A stretch of 64,000 nt of DNA, from positions 1-64,000 of the forward strand of contig DITE01000035.1 of NCBI GenBank assembly GCA_002422725.1, written 5' to 3'. Below are positions 7,810 through 16,273 of the stretch, one piece after another (position 1 is the first letter of the stretch; each line of letters begins with the position of its first letter). The DNA is from Bacteroidales bacterium UBA6192. GTDB taxonomy: Bacteria > Bacteroidota > Bacteroidia > Bacteroidales > F082. The position numbers were made by a program, and so were the translations under genes. Under the pieces are notes generated by a model that did not search any database, had not been told where the DNA came from, and saw only the letters and a program-made list of their open reading frames with translations.

Positions 7810-8292
7810 ATGATGGAACAAAGCAGGAAAGCTGGCAGGTATTCACGGATTTACAGTCAATTAGAAGGCTTATTGTCAAAAAGCAACAATTATGTTTCTG
7901 ATATGGCAACTGTTTCGGCTGTTCTTCACCACAAAATGGATAGCTTCTTCTGGACTGGCTTCTACCTGATTCAGGATGACAAACTTCAGGTAGGACCATA
8001 TCAGGGCTCTCTGGCATGCATCGACCTTAAAAAGAATACAGGGGTGTGCTGGGCCGGAATTCTCAGGCTTGAAACAGTCGTTGTGCCTGATGTTCATGAC
8101 TTTGAAGGCCATATTGCCTGCGATAGCCGGTCGCAATCTGAAATTGTTGTTCCTCTGATAGATGGTAGGGGTATGGCCTGGGCTGTTCTCGACGTTGACA
8201 GCACCACTAAAAACACCTTTGACAACACCGATGCAATGTGGCTTAATAAGATTGTTGGCCTGATAAAACCCCCAGATCATAGAAAACATTAA
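7810..8292 (+). CDS. msrC: Free methionine-R-sulfoxide reductase (GAF domain)
   Basis: The 160-residue GAF-domain protein has the three cysteines of the fRMsr family at C70 (SLACID), C80 (TGVCWAG) and C104 (GHIACDSRSQSEIV). The spacing of 10 and 24 residues equals that of E. coli fRMsr (C84, C94, C118). The family signatures FFWTGFYLI, GPYQGSLAC, DVHDFEGHIACD and VLDVDS are all present. The enzyme reduces free methionine (R)-sulfoxide with thioredoxin as electron donor. It starts a rightward series with the MntP-like protein 21 bases downstream. Confidence 0.85.
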   Translation: MMEQSRKAGRYSRIYSQLEGLLSKSNNYVSDMATVSAVLHHKMDSFFWTGFYLIQDDKLQVGPYQGSLACIDLKKNTGVCWAGILRLETVVVPDVHDFEGHIACDSRSQSEIVVPLIDGRGMAWAVLDVDSTTKNTFDNTDAMWLNKIVGLIKPPDHRKH

Positions 8293-8313
8293 ATTTGGCT
8301 GAAAATTCTACGC

Positions 8314-8874
8314 TTGAAAATTGCACTTTACATATTATTTATCATAGCATTAGCCTACAACGTGTTTCCGCTTGCATTAGGACTCAACCGCGACAGGCGC
8401 ACAGCTCACATGATCAATGTGTTTCATGCCCTGATTTTTGGGTTGATACAGGGCGTGATGTATTGGTTGGGAATCATCTTAGGTGGCACTTTCATGCATC
8501 TTTTCGAGGAACAACAGAATGCAGTGGTGCTTGGCGTGCTTGCTGCCGTTTCAATCCGTATGGCTATTGAATCTTTCAAAATCAGAAAAGGAGAACGGCT
8601 GTTTTCGTTTGATAATTATGTTAAATTTGTGGTGATGGGTGTTGCTGCTGGTATAAACACTTTTATTGTTGGCATGATAGCAGCCTATTTAAGCCCATTC
8701 GGATTGCTGATGCCATTCTTACTCGTTGCTGCCGGATTTGCCTGGTCAATTGCAGGCATAAGTATGAATCTCAGCCGCAAAAACATCATCCTTTCGAGCC
8801 TTTTACATCTTCTGGGCAGTATTTTTCTTTTTGTTTTCGGATTGATATATTTCTTTACCAACAACTGGTTATAA
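8314..8874 (+). CDS. MntP-like membrane protein lacking the conserved aspartates
   Basis: The 186-residue protein has about six hydrophobic segments in two similar halves and appears to start at TTG 8314. The overall plan and local patterns (VFHALIFGLIQGVMYWLGIILGG, AAVSIRMAIES, GVAAGINTFIVGMIAAYL) match MntP manganese exporters. In both halves, however, the aspartate of the family motif seems to be replaced by asparagine: first half AYNVFPLALG against MDAFAVSLG, second half GINTFIVG against SIDALAVG. So this is a divergent member that may carry another substrate or none. No Mn riboswitch (yybP-ykoY type) is seen upstream. Function stays open. Confidence 0.5.
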   Translation: MKIALYILFIIALAYNVFPLALGLNRDRRTAHMINVFHALIFGLIQGVMYWLGIILGGTFMHLFEEQQNAVVLGVLAAVSIRMAIESFKIRKGERLFSFDNYVKFVVMGVAAGINTFIVGMIAAYLSPFGLLMPFLLVAAGFAWSIAGISMNLSRKNIILSSLLHLLGSIFLFVFGLIYFFTNNWL

Positions 8875-8878
8875 ACAC

Positions 8879-9967
8879 ATGATCGGACATAAATTTTTGA
8901 TTCATTTTGCATTCAGTCTGTCTGTTTCTCTGTTTTTCTGTCAGATGGCTCTGGCTCAGGTTCCGCCCGGCTATTACAATGGCACAGATGATTTATATGG
9001 GCAGGCATTGCAGCAGGCCCTGCACAATATCATCAAAAACCATCAACCCCGAACTTATTCCGATTTATGGGGCGATTTTATGTCGACTGACCGCAAGTCT
9101 AACAATAAAGTCTGGGATATGTATTCCGATAGACCCGGTGGTTCACCTGCCTACGAATTCACATTTAGTGCCGATCAATGTGGCAATTATAATGGAGAAG
9201 GCGATTGTTATAACCGCGAACATAGCTTTCCGGCAAGCTGGTTCAACGATGGGTATCCCATGTATTCCGATCTTTTTCAGATTATCCCAACCGATGGATA
9301 TGTAAATAACCGCAGAAGCAATTTCCCTTTTGGCGAAGTCGGACAGTCTGACTGGACATCAACCAATGGAAGCAGACTTGGCAACAGTGCTACACCAGGA
9401 TATAACGGTACTGTTTTTGAACCAATCGATGATTACAAAGGTGATTTAGCCAGAAATATCCTGTATATGGCAGTCAGATATTATAACGAAGATGGGTCGT
9501 GGCCCGGCAGCGATATGACTGACGGAGCTGAACCCCGCACATGGGCGCGCAAATTGCTGCTCAACTGGCATGCCTCTGACCCTGTCAGCACCAAAGAAGT
9601 GCAGCGTAACAATGCCGTTTATGTCCTGCAACAAAACCGAAACCCATTTATTGATCATCCTGAATTTGCTGAACAAATCTGGGGCGAAAATGCTGGTATT
9701 AACAATCAATCCCCCACCTATGGCATTGCATTGTTCCCAAATCCGGCAAGCGGGCAGGTGACAATTGTATACGAAAATAACAGCACAGCCACCATGAATC
9801 TGAGCCTGGTTATTACCAACATCACCGGGCAAACGGTGATGAGTGCAGAAATAACCGGAAACCCCTACGTCCTTAATTTTAATAAATCCATAAAATCCGG
9901 AATTTACCTGGTTTTGATTTCTTCAGGACAACTTCCGGTTTACAGGTCTATTCTTATCAAGCAATAA
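8879..9967 (+). CDS. Secreted endonuclease I family nuclease with T9SS sorting domain
   Basis: The 362-residue protein begins with a signal peptide (to about residue 26, ALAQ). The endonuclease I (EndA/NucM) domain follows: YGQALQQALHNII, CGNYNGEGDCYNREHSFPAS with the catalytic histidine in REHSFP, DLFQIIPTDGYVNNRRSNFP, and GDLARNILYMAVRYY. The last ~80 residues (IALFPNPASGQVTI to YRSILIKQ) are a T9SS type A sorting domain. The enzyme is therefore exported and anchored on the surface or released, where it cuts DNA, probably for nutrient gain. It sits four bases after the MntP-like gene and nine before queD. Confidence 0.85.
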   Translation: MIGHKFLIHFAFSLSVSLFFCQMALAQVPPGYYNGTDDLYGQALQQALHNIIKNHQPRTYSDLWGDFMSTDRKSNNKVWDMYSDRPGGSPAYEFTFSADQCGNYNGEGDCYNREHSFPASWFNDGYPMYSDLFQIIPTDGYVNNRRSNFPFGEVGQSDWTSTNGSRLGNSATPGYNGTVFEPIDDYKGDLARNILYMAVRYYNEDGSWPGSDMTDGAEPRTWARKLLLNWHASDPVSTKEVQRNNAVYVLQQNRNPFIDHPEFAEQIWGENAGINNQSPTYGIALFPNPASGQVTIVYENNSTATMNLSLVITNITGQTVMSAEITGNPYVLNFNKSIKSGIYLVLISSGQLPVYRSILIKQ

Positions 9968-9975
9968 GTTCAATT

Positions 9976-10440
9976 ATGCCGCGGATACGCATCACGAAAG
10001 AGTTTAGTTTTGAAATGGCACATGCCCTGATGGGTTATGATGGCCCTTGCAGAAACATTCACGGACACTCCTATAGCCTTCAGGTTACCGTTATTGGTAA
10101 TCCCATCGACGAAACCAATCATCCCAAATTGGGTATGGTAATGGATTTCAGCGACCTTAAGCGCATTGTTAAACAAACAGTCGTCGATGTTTTCGACCAT
10201 GCCCTGGTACTCAACAAGGCCATGAAACCTCTCATGAACGATTCCATAATTTATCAGTTTAGCCATGTGATTTTTCTTGACTATCAGCCAACCAGCGAAC
10301 TGATGGTGGCTGACTTTGCCAGCCGCATCAGCAACGAATTGCCTTCGGAATTGAAATTATACCGGGTTTTGCTCAGAGAAACTGCCACCTCTTTTGCTGA
10401 GTGGTACGCGGCAGATAATGAGGGCTCAGGGACTAAGTAA
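9976..10440 (+). CDS. queD: 6-pyruvoyl-tetrahydropterin synthase / 6-carboxytetrahydropterin synthase family (QueD-like)
   Basis: This 154-residue protein has the zinc-binding histidines of the PTPS fold in FEMAHALMG and IHGHSYSL, with the nearby catalytic cysteine in GPCRNIHGH. It also has MVMDFSDLK, DVFDHALVLN and a late glutamate in LLRETATS. QueD makes 6-carboxy-tetrahydropterin from dihydroneopterin triphosphate in the queuosine/7-deazaguanine pathway. No other que gene is in the window, so a folate-related or generic PTPS role is possible. Its last 15 bases overlap the end of the convergent histidine kinase gene. Confidence 0.75.
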   Translation: MPRIRITKEFSFEMAHALMGYDGPCRNIHGHSYSLQVTVIGNPIDETNHPKLGMVMDFSDLKRIVKQTVVDVFDHALVLNKAMKPLMNDSIIYQFSHVIFLDYQPTSELMVADFASRISNELPSELKLYRVLLRETATSFAEWYAADNEGSGTK

Positions 10441-12060
10441 TTTTGCGATTTTATCCAGCAGCTGGACTTTCTCAATTGGTTTGGTAATATAGTCATCACA
10501 ACCCGCCTGCATGGCCTTACTGATCTCAATATCCATAGCATAGGCAGTTTGAGCAATCACAGGAATATTTTTATCAATCTGCTTAATTGAGGCAGTAGCC
10601 TGATATCCATCCATCCTCGGAAGCCTGATATCCATCAGAACCAGATCGATTTTTGGATTTTTCTTCACAAACTCTATTGCCTCTTCACCATCCTGAGCCC
10701 ACAAAACCCTGACTTTGGTGGCTCTGAGCATAATGGTAAGCAAACTAAAGTTGGTACGCTCGTCTTCAACGATCAGAAAAGTCTTTGCAGACCAATCAAA
10801 CACCACATTTGCTGAGATTGGCTTGTTTTCGTTAATCACTTCGGTTTTAATCACTACACCGGGCAAGGTAAACCTGAAAATTGACCCTTTGCCGATTTCC
10901 GAGTCAAGCCAGATCTGACCCCCCATCAATTCAACCAGTCCTTTGATGATCGCTAGTCCCAAACCTGTTCCTCCATGACGTTTGGTTGAACTGTAGTCCA
11001 ATTGCCTGAATCTTACAAATATAAGATCATGTTTCGAAGGATCAATTCCCGGGCCTGTATCCTGAACAAAAAAAGTCAGGGTTTGCTCAATATCAATGCT
11101 ATATCCCAATTCAATATATCCTCTATCCGTAAACTTAAACGCATTATCAAGCAAATTTCCAAGTATTTGCTGAAGCCTGACGGCATCGGCCCTTACCGTA
11201 ATTCCTTTTGCCTGATTGGGATTCAACCTAAAATCGATATGATGCTTGTTCTTTCTGATTCTGAAATCATTATAGGTCTTCCAGATACTTGTCATCAAAT
11301 CATGCAGCGAAAAAACCGAGTGATTGATCTGCAATTGTCCGGATTCAATTTTAGCGATATCAATGATATCATCGATAAGGCGCAGCAAAACCTGTCCGCT
11401 GTCGTGAATAATCTGTGAATACTCTTCACGCTCGGAGGCCGGCAAATTGGGGTCTTTTAAAAAATCAAGAAACCCGATAATGTGATTCATTGGTGTTCTG
11501 ATCTCATGCGACATGCTTGTAAGAAATGCTGTTTTGAGCTTGTCTGATTCCTCTGCCTTCTCTTTTGCTATCAACAATTCATGCTCGGTAAGCTTGCGTC
11601 GTGAAACATCGCCGATAATGATGATGTAATTGAGCGAATCGCTTAAACGACTTAAGACTTTGAGTCCCCTGCACCTGAAAAACTTATCAGTATCACGTGT
11701 CAGGGGAATATTGATTTCTACATCGAATTCGGTTTGCATATCAACCAGATCCAGGACGTGTTTTAGAATTTCTGTGTGTTGAAAAGGTCTAAAATCTTTG
11801 ATGTTCTGCTTATTAATAACATTTTCGGCATCCAGATCGAATGTTTTCAGAAATGCTGGATTGGCAGCAGTGACCAATCCACTGCGGTCAAGGTTTAGGA
11901 TTGCTAAAGGGATATGATTCAAAGTGGTCGCCAGGCGGTATTCCAGATCACGCTCAGACCGTTGATAATGATCTTTGAGCTGGTTCTCCAATTCATCAAT
12001 CACAGTATATAAACGGTCGATTTCGGCTTGTAATTCAGCGTTTGATTTGTTGTTTTCCAT
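10426..12060 (-). CDS. Hybrid sensor histidine kinase with PAS and C-terminal receiver domain
   Basis: The 544-residue protein has no membrane segment. It starts with a coiled coil (residues 5-45) and a PAS domain (about 46-155, IPLAILNLDRSGLVTAANPAF). HisKA follows with phospho-acceptor H185 in MSHEIRTPMNHIIGF. The HATPase comes next, with N, G1 and G2 boxes (LGNLLDNAFKFT, VQDTGPGID, KRHGGTGLGLAI). A receiver domain ends the protein, with phospho-acceptor D477 in LVLMDIRLPRMDG and lysine in YITKPIE. No separate response regulator lies nearby, so output goes to a partner elsewhere. It is probably cytoplasmic, with the signal read by PAS. Confidence 0.85.
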   Translation of the reverse strand: MENNKSNAELQAEIDRLYTVIDELENQLKDHYQRSERDLEYRLATTLNHIPLAILNLDRSGLVTAANPAFLKTFDLDAENVINKQNIKDFRPFQHTEILKHVLDLVDMQTEFDVEINIPLTRDTDKFFRCRGLKVLSRLSDSLNYIIIIGDVSRRKLTEHELLIAKEKAEESDKLKTAFLTSMSHEIRTPMNHIIGFLDFLKDPNLPASEREEYSQIIHDSGQVLLRLIDDIIDIAKIESGQLQINHSVFSLHDLMTSIWKTYNDFRIRKNKHHIDFRLNPNQAKGITVRADAVRLQQILGNLLDNAFKFTDRGYIELGYSIDIEQTLTFFVQDTGPGIDPSKHDLIFVRFRQLDYSSTKRHGGTGLGLAIIKGLVELMGGQIWLDSEIGKGSIFRFTLPGVVIKTEVINENKPISANVVFDWSAKTFLIVEDERTNFSLLTIMLRATKVRVLWAQDGEEAIEFVKKNPKIDLVLMDIRLPRMDGYQATASIKQIDKNIPVIAQTAYAMDIEISKAMQAGCDDYITKPIEKVQLLDKIAKLLSP

Positions 12061-12509
12061 CTCTGAAACAAAAGAACATGCTTAACCTGTCAGTAAATCC
12101 CTTGCAAATTTAGGCAATTATACGGTAAAATTTCTGAAGATGTTACCAAAAAGGACAAAAGCCGGAATAATCGCAGATACCATGCAGCCGGATGACCGCT
12201 GCCGCCACTTACAAAAAGGGAATGCTTATGGCGGAAACAAGGAATGATAAAGTATTTCCCGGATGATCAATTGAACTTACCTATTCCATCTAAAGCAATG
12301 CCTGCGCCTATTTAGGTGTTCGAAAAGCTATGACTAACCAGTTACATGAATTATTCTAATAAATTGATTATTAACATTATATCCGTTGACAAACGTTTAC
12401 AAACGTTTATATCCGTATGTACTTGTTAATCATACGACTAATCTTTCAGGGTCGCCATAATTTTGCCTCATCGTTCATTCAAAATAATTTAAACTAAAAA
12501 CGAACTACC
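12061..12509. promoter_or_regulatory. 449-base spacer before ssb with AAACGTTT repeats and a -7 element
   Basis: The spacer lies between the divergent histidine kinase and ssb genes. At 12379-12416 an ATATCCGT copy is followed by two AAACGTTT palindromes (12391-12398, 12401-12408) ten bases apart and a second ATATCCGT. This has the look of an operator site. TAATTTTG at 12458-12465 fits the -7 consensus and lies 44 bases before the ssb start. The rest (12061-12370) shows no gene or clear structure. Confidence 0.4.
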
Positions 12510-12848
12510 ATGACAACTTTAAGAAACTCCGTAAAACTGATCGGACGTCCGGGAATTGACCCACAGGTAAAAATGATGGCTAACGAACGCAAGATGGCGC
12601 GCTTTACATTAGCTACCAACGAATTCTACACCAACGCAAACGGCGAGCGTGTTGCTCAAACACAGTGGCATAACCTGGTAGCCTGGGGGAAAACTGCCGA
12701 GATCATCGAAAAACTCGTAAAAAAAGGCAAAGAGATCGCCATTGAAGGCAAGCTTACAAGCCGCAGCTACGAATACCCGAGCGGCGTAAAGCGTCAGGTG
12801 TCGGAAGTGGTGATCAATGAGGTGATGCTTATTGAAAAAGCTTCATAA
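12510..12848 (+). CDS. ssb: Single-stranded DNA-binding protein, short form (first copy)
   Basis: This 112-residue OB-fold protein contains LRNSVKLIGRPGIDPQVK, ARFTLATNEFYT, TQWHNLVAWGKTAEIIEKLVKKGKEIAIEGKL and RQVSEVVINEVMLIEK, all typical of SSB. It ends right after the OB fold and lacks the linker and the acidic DDxPF tip with which most bacterial SSBs recruit repair enzymes. A second copy follows 114 bases downstream with about two thirds identity by eye. Such short SSBs are known in Bacteroidota, so this may be an accessory rather than the main SSB. Confidence 0.85.
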   Translation: MTTLRNSVKLIGRPGIDPQVKMMANERKMARFTLATNEFYTNANGERVAQTQWHNLVAWGKTAEIIEKLVKKGKEIAIEGKLTSRSYEYPSGVKRQVSEVVINEVMLIEKAS

Positions 12849-12861
12849 TGTAGCAACATGT

Positions 12862-12899
12862 GAGCAGGGGTAAATGACGAAACGCCATATCCCCTGCTC
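12862..12899 (+). terminator. Hairpin between the two ssb genes
   Basis: GAGCAGGGG (12862-12870) pairs perfectly with CCCCTGCTC (12891-12899) around a 20-base loop. Only a weak T tail follows, so it may be a terminator or a partial attenuator that lets some transcripts reach the second ssb. Confidence 0.5.
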
Positions 12900-12962
12900 T
12901 TAACCATTTAAATTCAAAATTATTTTTAAACAACTCTTTTATAAACTTTAAATTTTAAAATC

Positions 12963-13319
12963 ATGACAACTCTTAGAAATTCAGTAAAACTGATCGGACG
13001 TCCGGGCAATGATCCCGAAATGAAATCGACTGCCAACAACCGCAAAATGGCTCGATTCAGAATGGCAACCAATGAATACTACACCAACGCCAAAGGTGAT
13101 CGGGTAAACGACACACAATGGCACAGCTTGATTGCCTGGGGGAAAACTGCCGAAATCGTTGAAAAACTTGTGAAAAAAGGCAAGGAAATTGCCATCGAAG
13201 GCAAACTAACCAGCCGTGTCTGGGAAGATAAGGATGGCAACAAGCGTCAAATTGTGGAAGTGGTCGTTAATGAGATTCAGGTGCTTGAAAAAGCAGCCGT
13301 TGAAGAAGCTGCCTCTTAA
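12963..13319 (+). CDS. ssb: Single-stranded DNA-binding protein, short form (second copy)
   Basis: The 118-residue protein starts with the same LRNSVKLIGRPG as its upstream neighbour and shares TQWHSLIAWGKTAEIVEKL and KKGKEIAIEGKLTSR. It differs in the middle (MKSTANNRKMARFRMATNEYY) and at the end (VLEKAAVEEAAS). Like its twin it lacks the acidic C-terminal tip. The pair appears to come from a tandem duplication. Its stop overlaps the convergent lipid kinase gene by four bases. No separate promoter is obvious, so it may depend on read-through of the hairpin upstream. Confidence 0.85.
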   Translation: MTTLRNSVKLIGRPGNDPEMKSTANNRKMARFRMATNEYYTNAKGDRVNDTQWHSLIAWGKTAEIVEKLVKKGKEIAIEGKLTSRVWEDKDGNKRQIVEVVVNEIQVLEKAAVEEAAS

Positions 13320-14308
13320 ATATCTGATCCGTTATTGCCGCCAAATTTCTTCAAAGCCTTTTTGCGCACAATCAACCTGATTGCCTTCGGAACAAGCTCG
13401 AAATCGAGCGGCGAATGACCAAGCGACTCCCCGTCAGTTTCCAGATAAATGGAATGGCGGGGAGTTGACGTTATGCTGATGACCTTGCCTGTGAAGGTAT
13501 CAACCTCAGGAAGTTTGACAAACGTACCATCGTACAGATTTTTAATATTCCTTACCACCCTCAGTCTGGTTGTTTTACGGATCACGGTAATATCGAACAA
13601 CCCATCATCAGGAACAGCAAATGGAAGCTGCATCATCCCTCCGCCGTTGTAACGACAAATACCAATGCTCAGACTGAATACCTTGTCATTGACAACCTCC
13701 TTGCCATCGATCACAATATTCAAATGCGTGTTCTGATATTGAAACAAACCCGTTATCAGGTTATAAAGATATGCAATGGTTCCGCCTTTACCTTTCGCTT
13801 TCATCAGATTGGTCTTTTTTGCCACCAGGGCGTCATAGCCCATCCCGGCCATATTGATGAAATAGCGGCTTTTATCTGCTGAATCATACCTGTACTGGAC
13901 CTTGCCAACATCCTGTAAAAATGTTTTTCCGTTGGCTAAAATACTAATCGCCTTTTCGTATTTTTTGGGAAATTCGTACATGCGCCCCCAGTCATTGCCG
14001 GTGCCAACAGTGATCATACCAAGTGTAATTTCACTGGTGGTATATCGGTCCTGCTGAAAAATACCGTTAACCACTTCGTTTAACGTGCCATCGCCCCCAA
14101 CAGCAATTATTTTCTGATATCCTTTTTCTTTGACCATTGTCCGGACAATTTCGATGGCATGAAAAGCTCTTTCCGTAAAAACAGCATCAAATTCGAATCC
14201 GTTTTGAACGAGTAACTGACTTATCAACGGCCAATCTTTCTCCCCTGCTCTCATCCCTGCATTTGGATTGATGACCACTAGCCAATCAGCTGATTTTAAC
14301 TGTTCCAT
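13316..14308 (-). CDS. Diacylglycerol/lipid kinase family protein (YegS/DgkB-like)
   Basis: The 330-residue protein has the DAGK catalytic domain at its N-terminus: LVVINPNAGMRAG, IAVGGDGTLNEVVNGI and TVGTGNDWGRMYEF, which form the nucleotide-binding GGDGT and GTGND motifs. The C-terminal beta-sandwich includes SIGICRYNGGGMMQLPFAVPDDGLFDIT and ends with the LETDGE segment. It phosphorylates diacylglycerol or another lipid with ATP. It is the last gene of a leftward cluster and lies six bases after the glycosyltransferase, which points to a lipid or glycolipid role. Confidence 0.8.
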   Translation of the reverse strand: MEQLKSADWLVVINPNAGMRAGEKDWPLISQLLVQNGFEFDAVFTERAFHAIEIVRTMVKEKGYQKIIAVGGDGTLNEVVNGIFQQDRYTTSEITLGMITVGTGNDWGRMYEFPKKYEKAISILANGKTFLQDVGKVQYRYDSADKSRYFINMAGMGYDALVAKKTNLMKAKGKGGTIAYLYNLITGLFQYQNTHLNIVIDGKEVVNDKVFSLSIGICRYNGGGMMQLPFAVPDDGLFDITVIRKTTRLRVVRNIKNLYDGTFVKLPEVDTFTGKVISITSTPRHSIYLETDGESLGHSPLDFELVPKAIRLIVRKKALKKFGGNNGSDI

Positions 14309-14314
14309 ATTTTT

Positions 14315-15427
14315 TTATTTGGTACTGGTAGTTTCCGACAGCAAAATTTGTGTGTAAATATTCATTGTTTTCTGTCCCATTTCACGAAAACCAGATTCAG
14401 CAACAAAGGCTCCGGCAGCCTTAACAATACTATTTCTCAGATTCTGATCATTCAACAACCGCTCAACAGCCTGAGCCAGTGATTCGTGATCACCGACATC
14501 CGCAAGAAGGCCTGTCAACCCATCTTCAACCAATTCGGGAATGCCCCCGGCACGTGTCGAAACAACTGGTATGCCGGCAGCAAAAGCATCGAGAATACTT
14601 GTCCCAAGTCCTTCTGTTTTTGAAGTCATCAAAAAGATATCCAGTCCGGGTAATAATTCCGGGACATTTGTTCTGAAACCAGCAAGGAATATGATGTCGG
14701 CGAGACCATTCCGGTCAATTTCGCTCTGAACTTCGTTGCGCATTGGCCCATCGCCTATGATGACAAAACGCATTGCAGTGTGTTTCTCTATGAGCAAAGC
14801 TGCTGTGCGAATAAATGTAAAATGGTCCTTGTGAGGAGCCAAAGCCGAAGTGTTTCCAATCAGAATGTCGGTGTCCTTAAGCCCAAGCTCATCCCTTAGA
14901 ACACGCCTGTTTTTCGTCATTTCAGTAAATCTGGACAAGTCGATGCTGCTGTGAATGCAAACTGACTTTTCAGGCTGATTCAGCGAACTGTTTAAAATCT
15001 TCCTGATGGCTTCAGAAACGCAAATGTACTGGCGCACCATGGGGTGATTGTATTTAAACCCTGAGAAAGTGCCTGGTTTTACAGCAAAATCAACCCTACG
15101 GTGAACGACAACAGGAACCTTATTCCCAAACAATGTGGCAGCAATAATTGCCATGGTGTGCGCATGGCTGTCGTGACAATGAATAATAGAAACCTGAAGT
15201 CTTTTCGTCAACAGAAAGAGACTGTAAGCCGCCCTGATAAATAAAATCCCTCTTCGGGAATACGTTTTACAGTGAATCCCTTCGTTGCTGCAATATTGAT
15301 GAAGCATTGAATTTTCGGGACAAAACACAATGTTTTCACAGGCATTCCGGTTGGCTTTGATCAGATAGGCCAATTGTTGCTCGCCTCCCCGCCATGACAA
15401 GGGCGTTGATATGTGTAAAACTTTCAA
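14315..15427 (-). CDS. Glycosyltransferase family 4 protein
   Basis: This 370-residue GT-B enzyme shows an N-terminal MKVLHISTPLSWRGGEQQLAY with the glycine-rich acceptor motif, HCHDSHAH in the first domain, and the family C-terminal motif TSKTEGLGTSILDAFAAGIPVVST followed by GIPELVEDGLTGLL. The E-x7-E pattern is that of GT4 retaining transferases. It would add a sugar from a nucleotide sugar to a glycan at the cytoplasmic membrane. The neighbours (a GT2 enzyme, a methyltransferase and a lipid kinase) suggest lipopolysaccharide or glycolipid assembly. Acceptor and donor cannot be told. Confidence 0.8.
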   Translation of the reverse strand: MKVLHISTPLSWRGGEQQLAYLIKANRNACENIVFCPENSMLHQYCSNEGIHCKTYSRRGILFIRAAYSLFLLTKRLQVSIIHCHDSHAHTMAIIAATLFGNKVPVVVHRRVDFAVKPGTFSGFKYNHPMVRQYICVSEAIRKILNSSLNQPEKSVCIHSSIDLSRFTEMTKNRRVLRDELGLKDTDILIGNTSALAPHKDHFTFIRTAALLIEKHTAMRFVIIGDGPMRNEVQSEIDRNGLADIIFLAGFRTNVPELLPGLDIFLMTSKTEGLGTSILDAFAAGIPVVSTRAGGIPELVEDGLTGLLADVGDHESLAQAVERLLNDQNLRNSIVKAAGAFVAESGFREMGQKTMNIYTQILLSETTSTK

Positions 15428-15532
15428 TGCGGTAAATTCAAATATAAGTGAACATGAACGAAATCAGCAAAGTTAAAAGTTTAAGCTATTTAAGCGAAAA
15501 CTATATTTTGCTTAGGGCGAAAGAACTCATGA

Positions 15533-16273
15533 TTAGTTTACTTTTCGGGCTCTGATAATGATTGTTTCCCCAAACAAAACCGGCAGACTAAACATTGATT
15601 TCCTTACCTCATGGTTGATAACAGCAGTGTTATCGCGCCTGGCAGCTTTTGCATAGGAAAAGCTGGTGAAAATCCATGCCATCGGAACCAGAAGCCCATA
15701 CAGCCAACTGATTGGCTTTATGCGGTTTGTTGCCACCTTTTCGACCTTGAAACCATTTGTGTGCAATAGATATCGTAACTCAGGAAAGGAAATCATACCA
15801 ATATGATGCAGCGGATTGGGGTTGTTCTCATCAAGCGGACTGTTGCACTTGTGGTGATGACCCGACAAGAGCCAGCGCATTCGCGACCGCAACGAACTGA
15901 TGTTGGGCGTTGACAAAATAAACTCCCCACCCATTTTTGTAACCCTTCTAACTTCCGCCACAAAACCAAACTGAGTGTTGATATGCTCAATTCCGTCAAT
16001 GCAAATAAACACATCAACAGTGTTGCCGGCAAATGGCAAAGGCTTTGTCATATCGCCATACAGAAATTGTTCATGATCGATAACCAGCGATTTCTCAATA
16101 TCCATTGCCACAACAGCTGTAAACCCGTTATCGGTAAGTCGTTTTACAAATGCACCGGCACCCGATAGGATATCGGCAATAACTGCCTCTTTTGGCGCTG
16201 TAATGAGACTAAAGACAGCAGAATGGGTATTTTTTGACGTGTTAATGGGTATCCCCTTGTAGTTATCCGGCAT
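15533..16273 (-). CDS. Class I SAM-dependent methyltransferase
   Basis: The 246-residue protein has a degenerate motif I (VIADILSGAGAFVKRLTDNG), an acidic end of strand 2 (VVAMDIE), GDMTKPLPFAGNTVDVFICID (motif II region) and GGEFILSTPN. This is the UbiE/type 11 methyltransferase fold. ATG 16273 is chosen over an upstream TTG at 16306 because it gives an 11-base overlap with the glycosyltransferase gene rather than 44. The C-terminus has a hydrophobic stretch (WLYGLLVPMAWIFTSFSY) that may touch the membrane. The substrate is unknown, possibly a glycan or lipid given the neighbours. Confidence 0.75.
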   Translation of the reverse strand: MPDNYKGIPINTSKNTHSAVFSLITAPKEAVIADILSGAGAFVKRLTDNGFTAVVAMDIEKSLVIDHEQFLYGDMTKPLPFAGNTVDVFICIDGIEHINTQFGFVAEVRRVTKMGGEFILSTPNISSLRSRMRWLLSGHHHKCNSPLDENNPNPLHHIGMISFPELRYLLHTNGFKVEKVATNRIKPISWLYGLLVPMAWIFTSFSYAKAARRDNTAVINHEVRKSMFSLPVLFGETIIIRARKVN

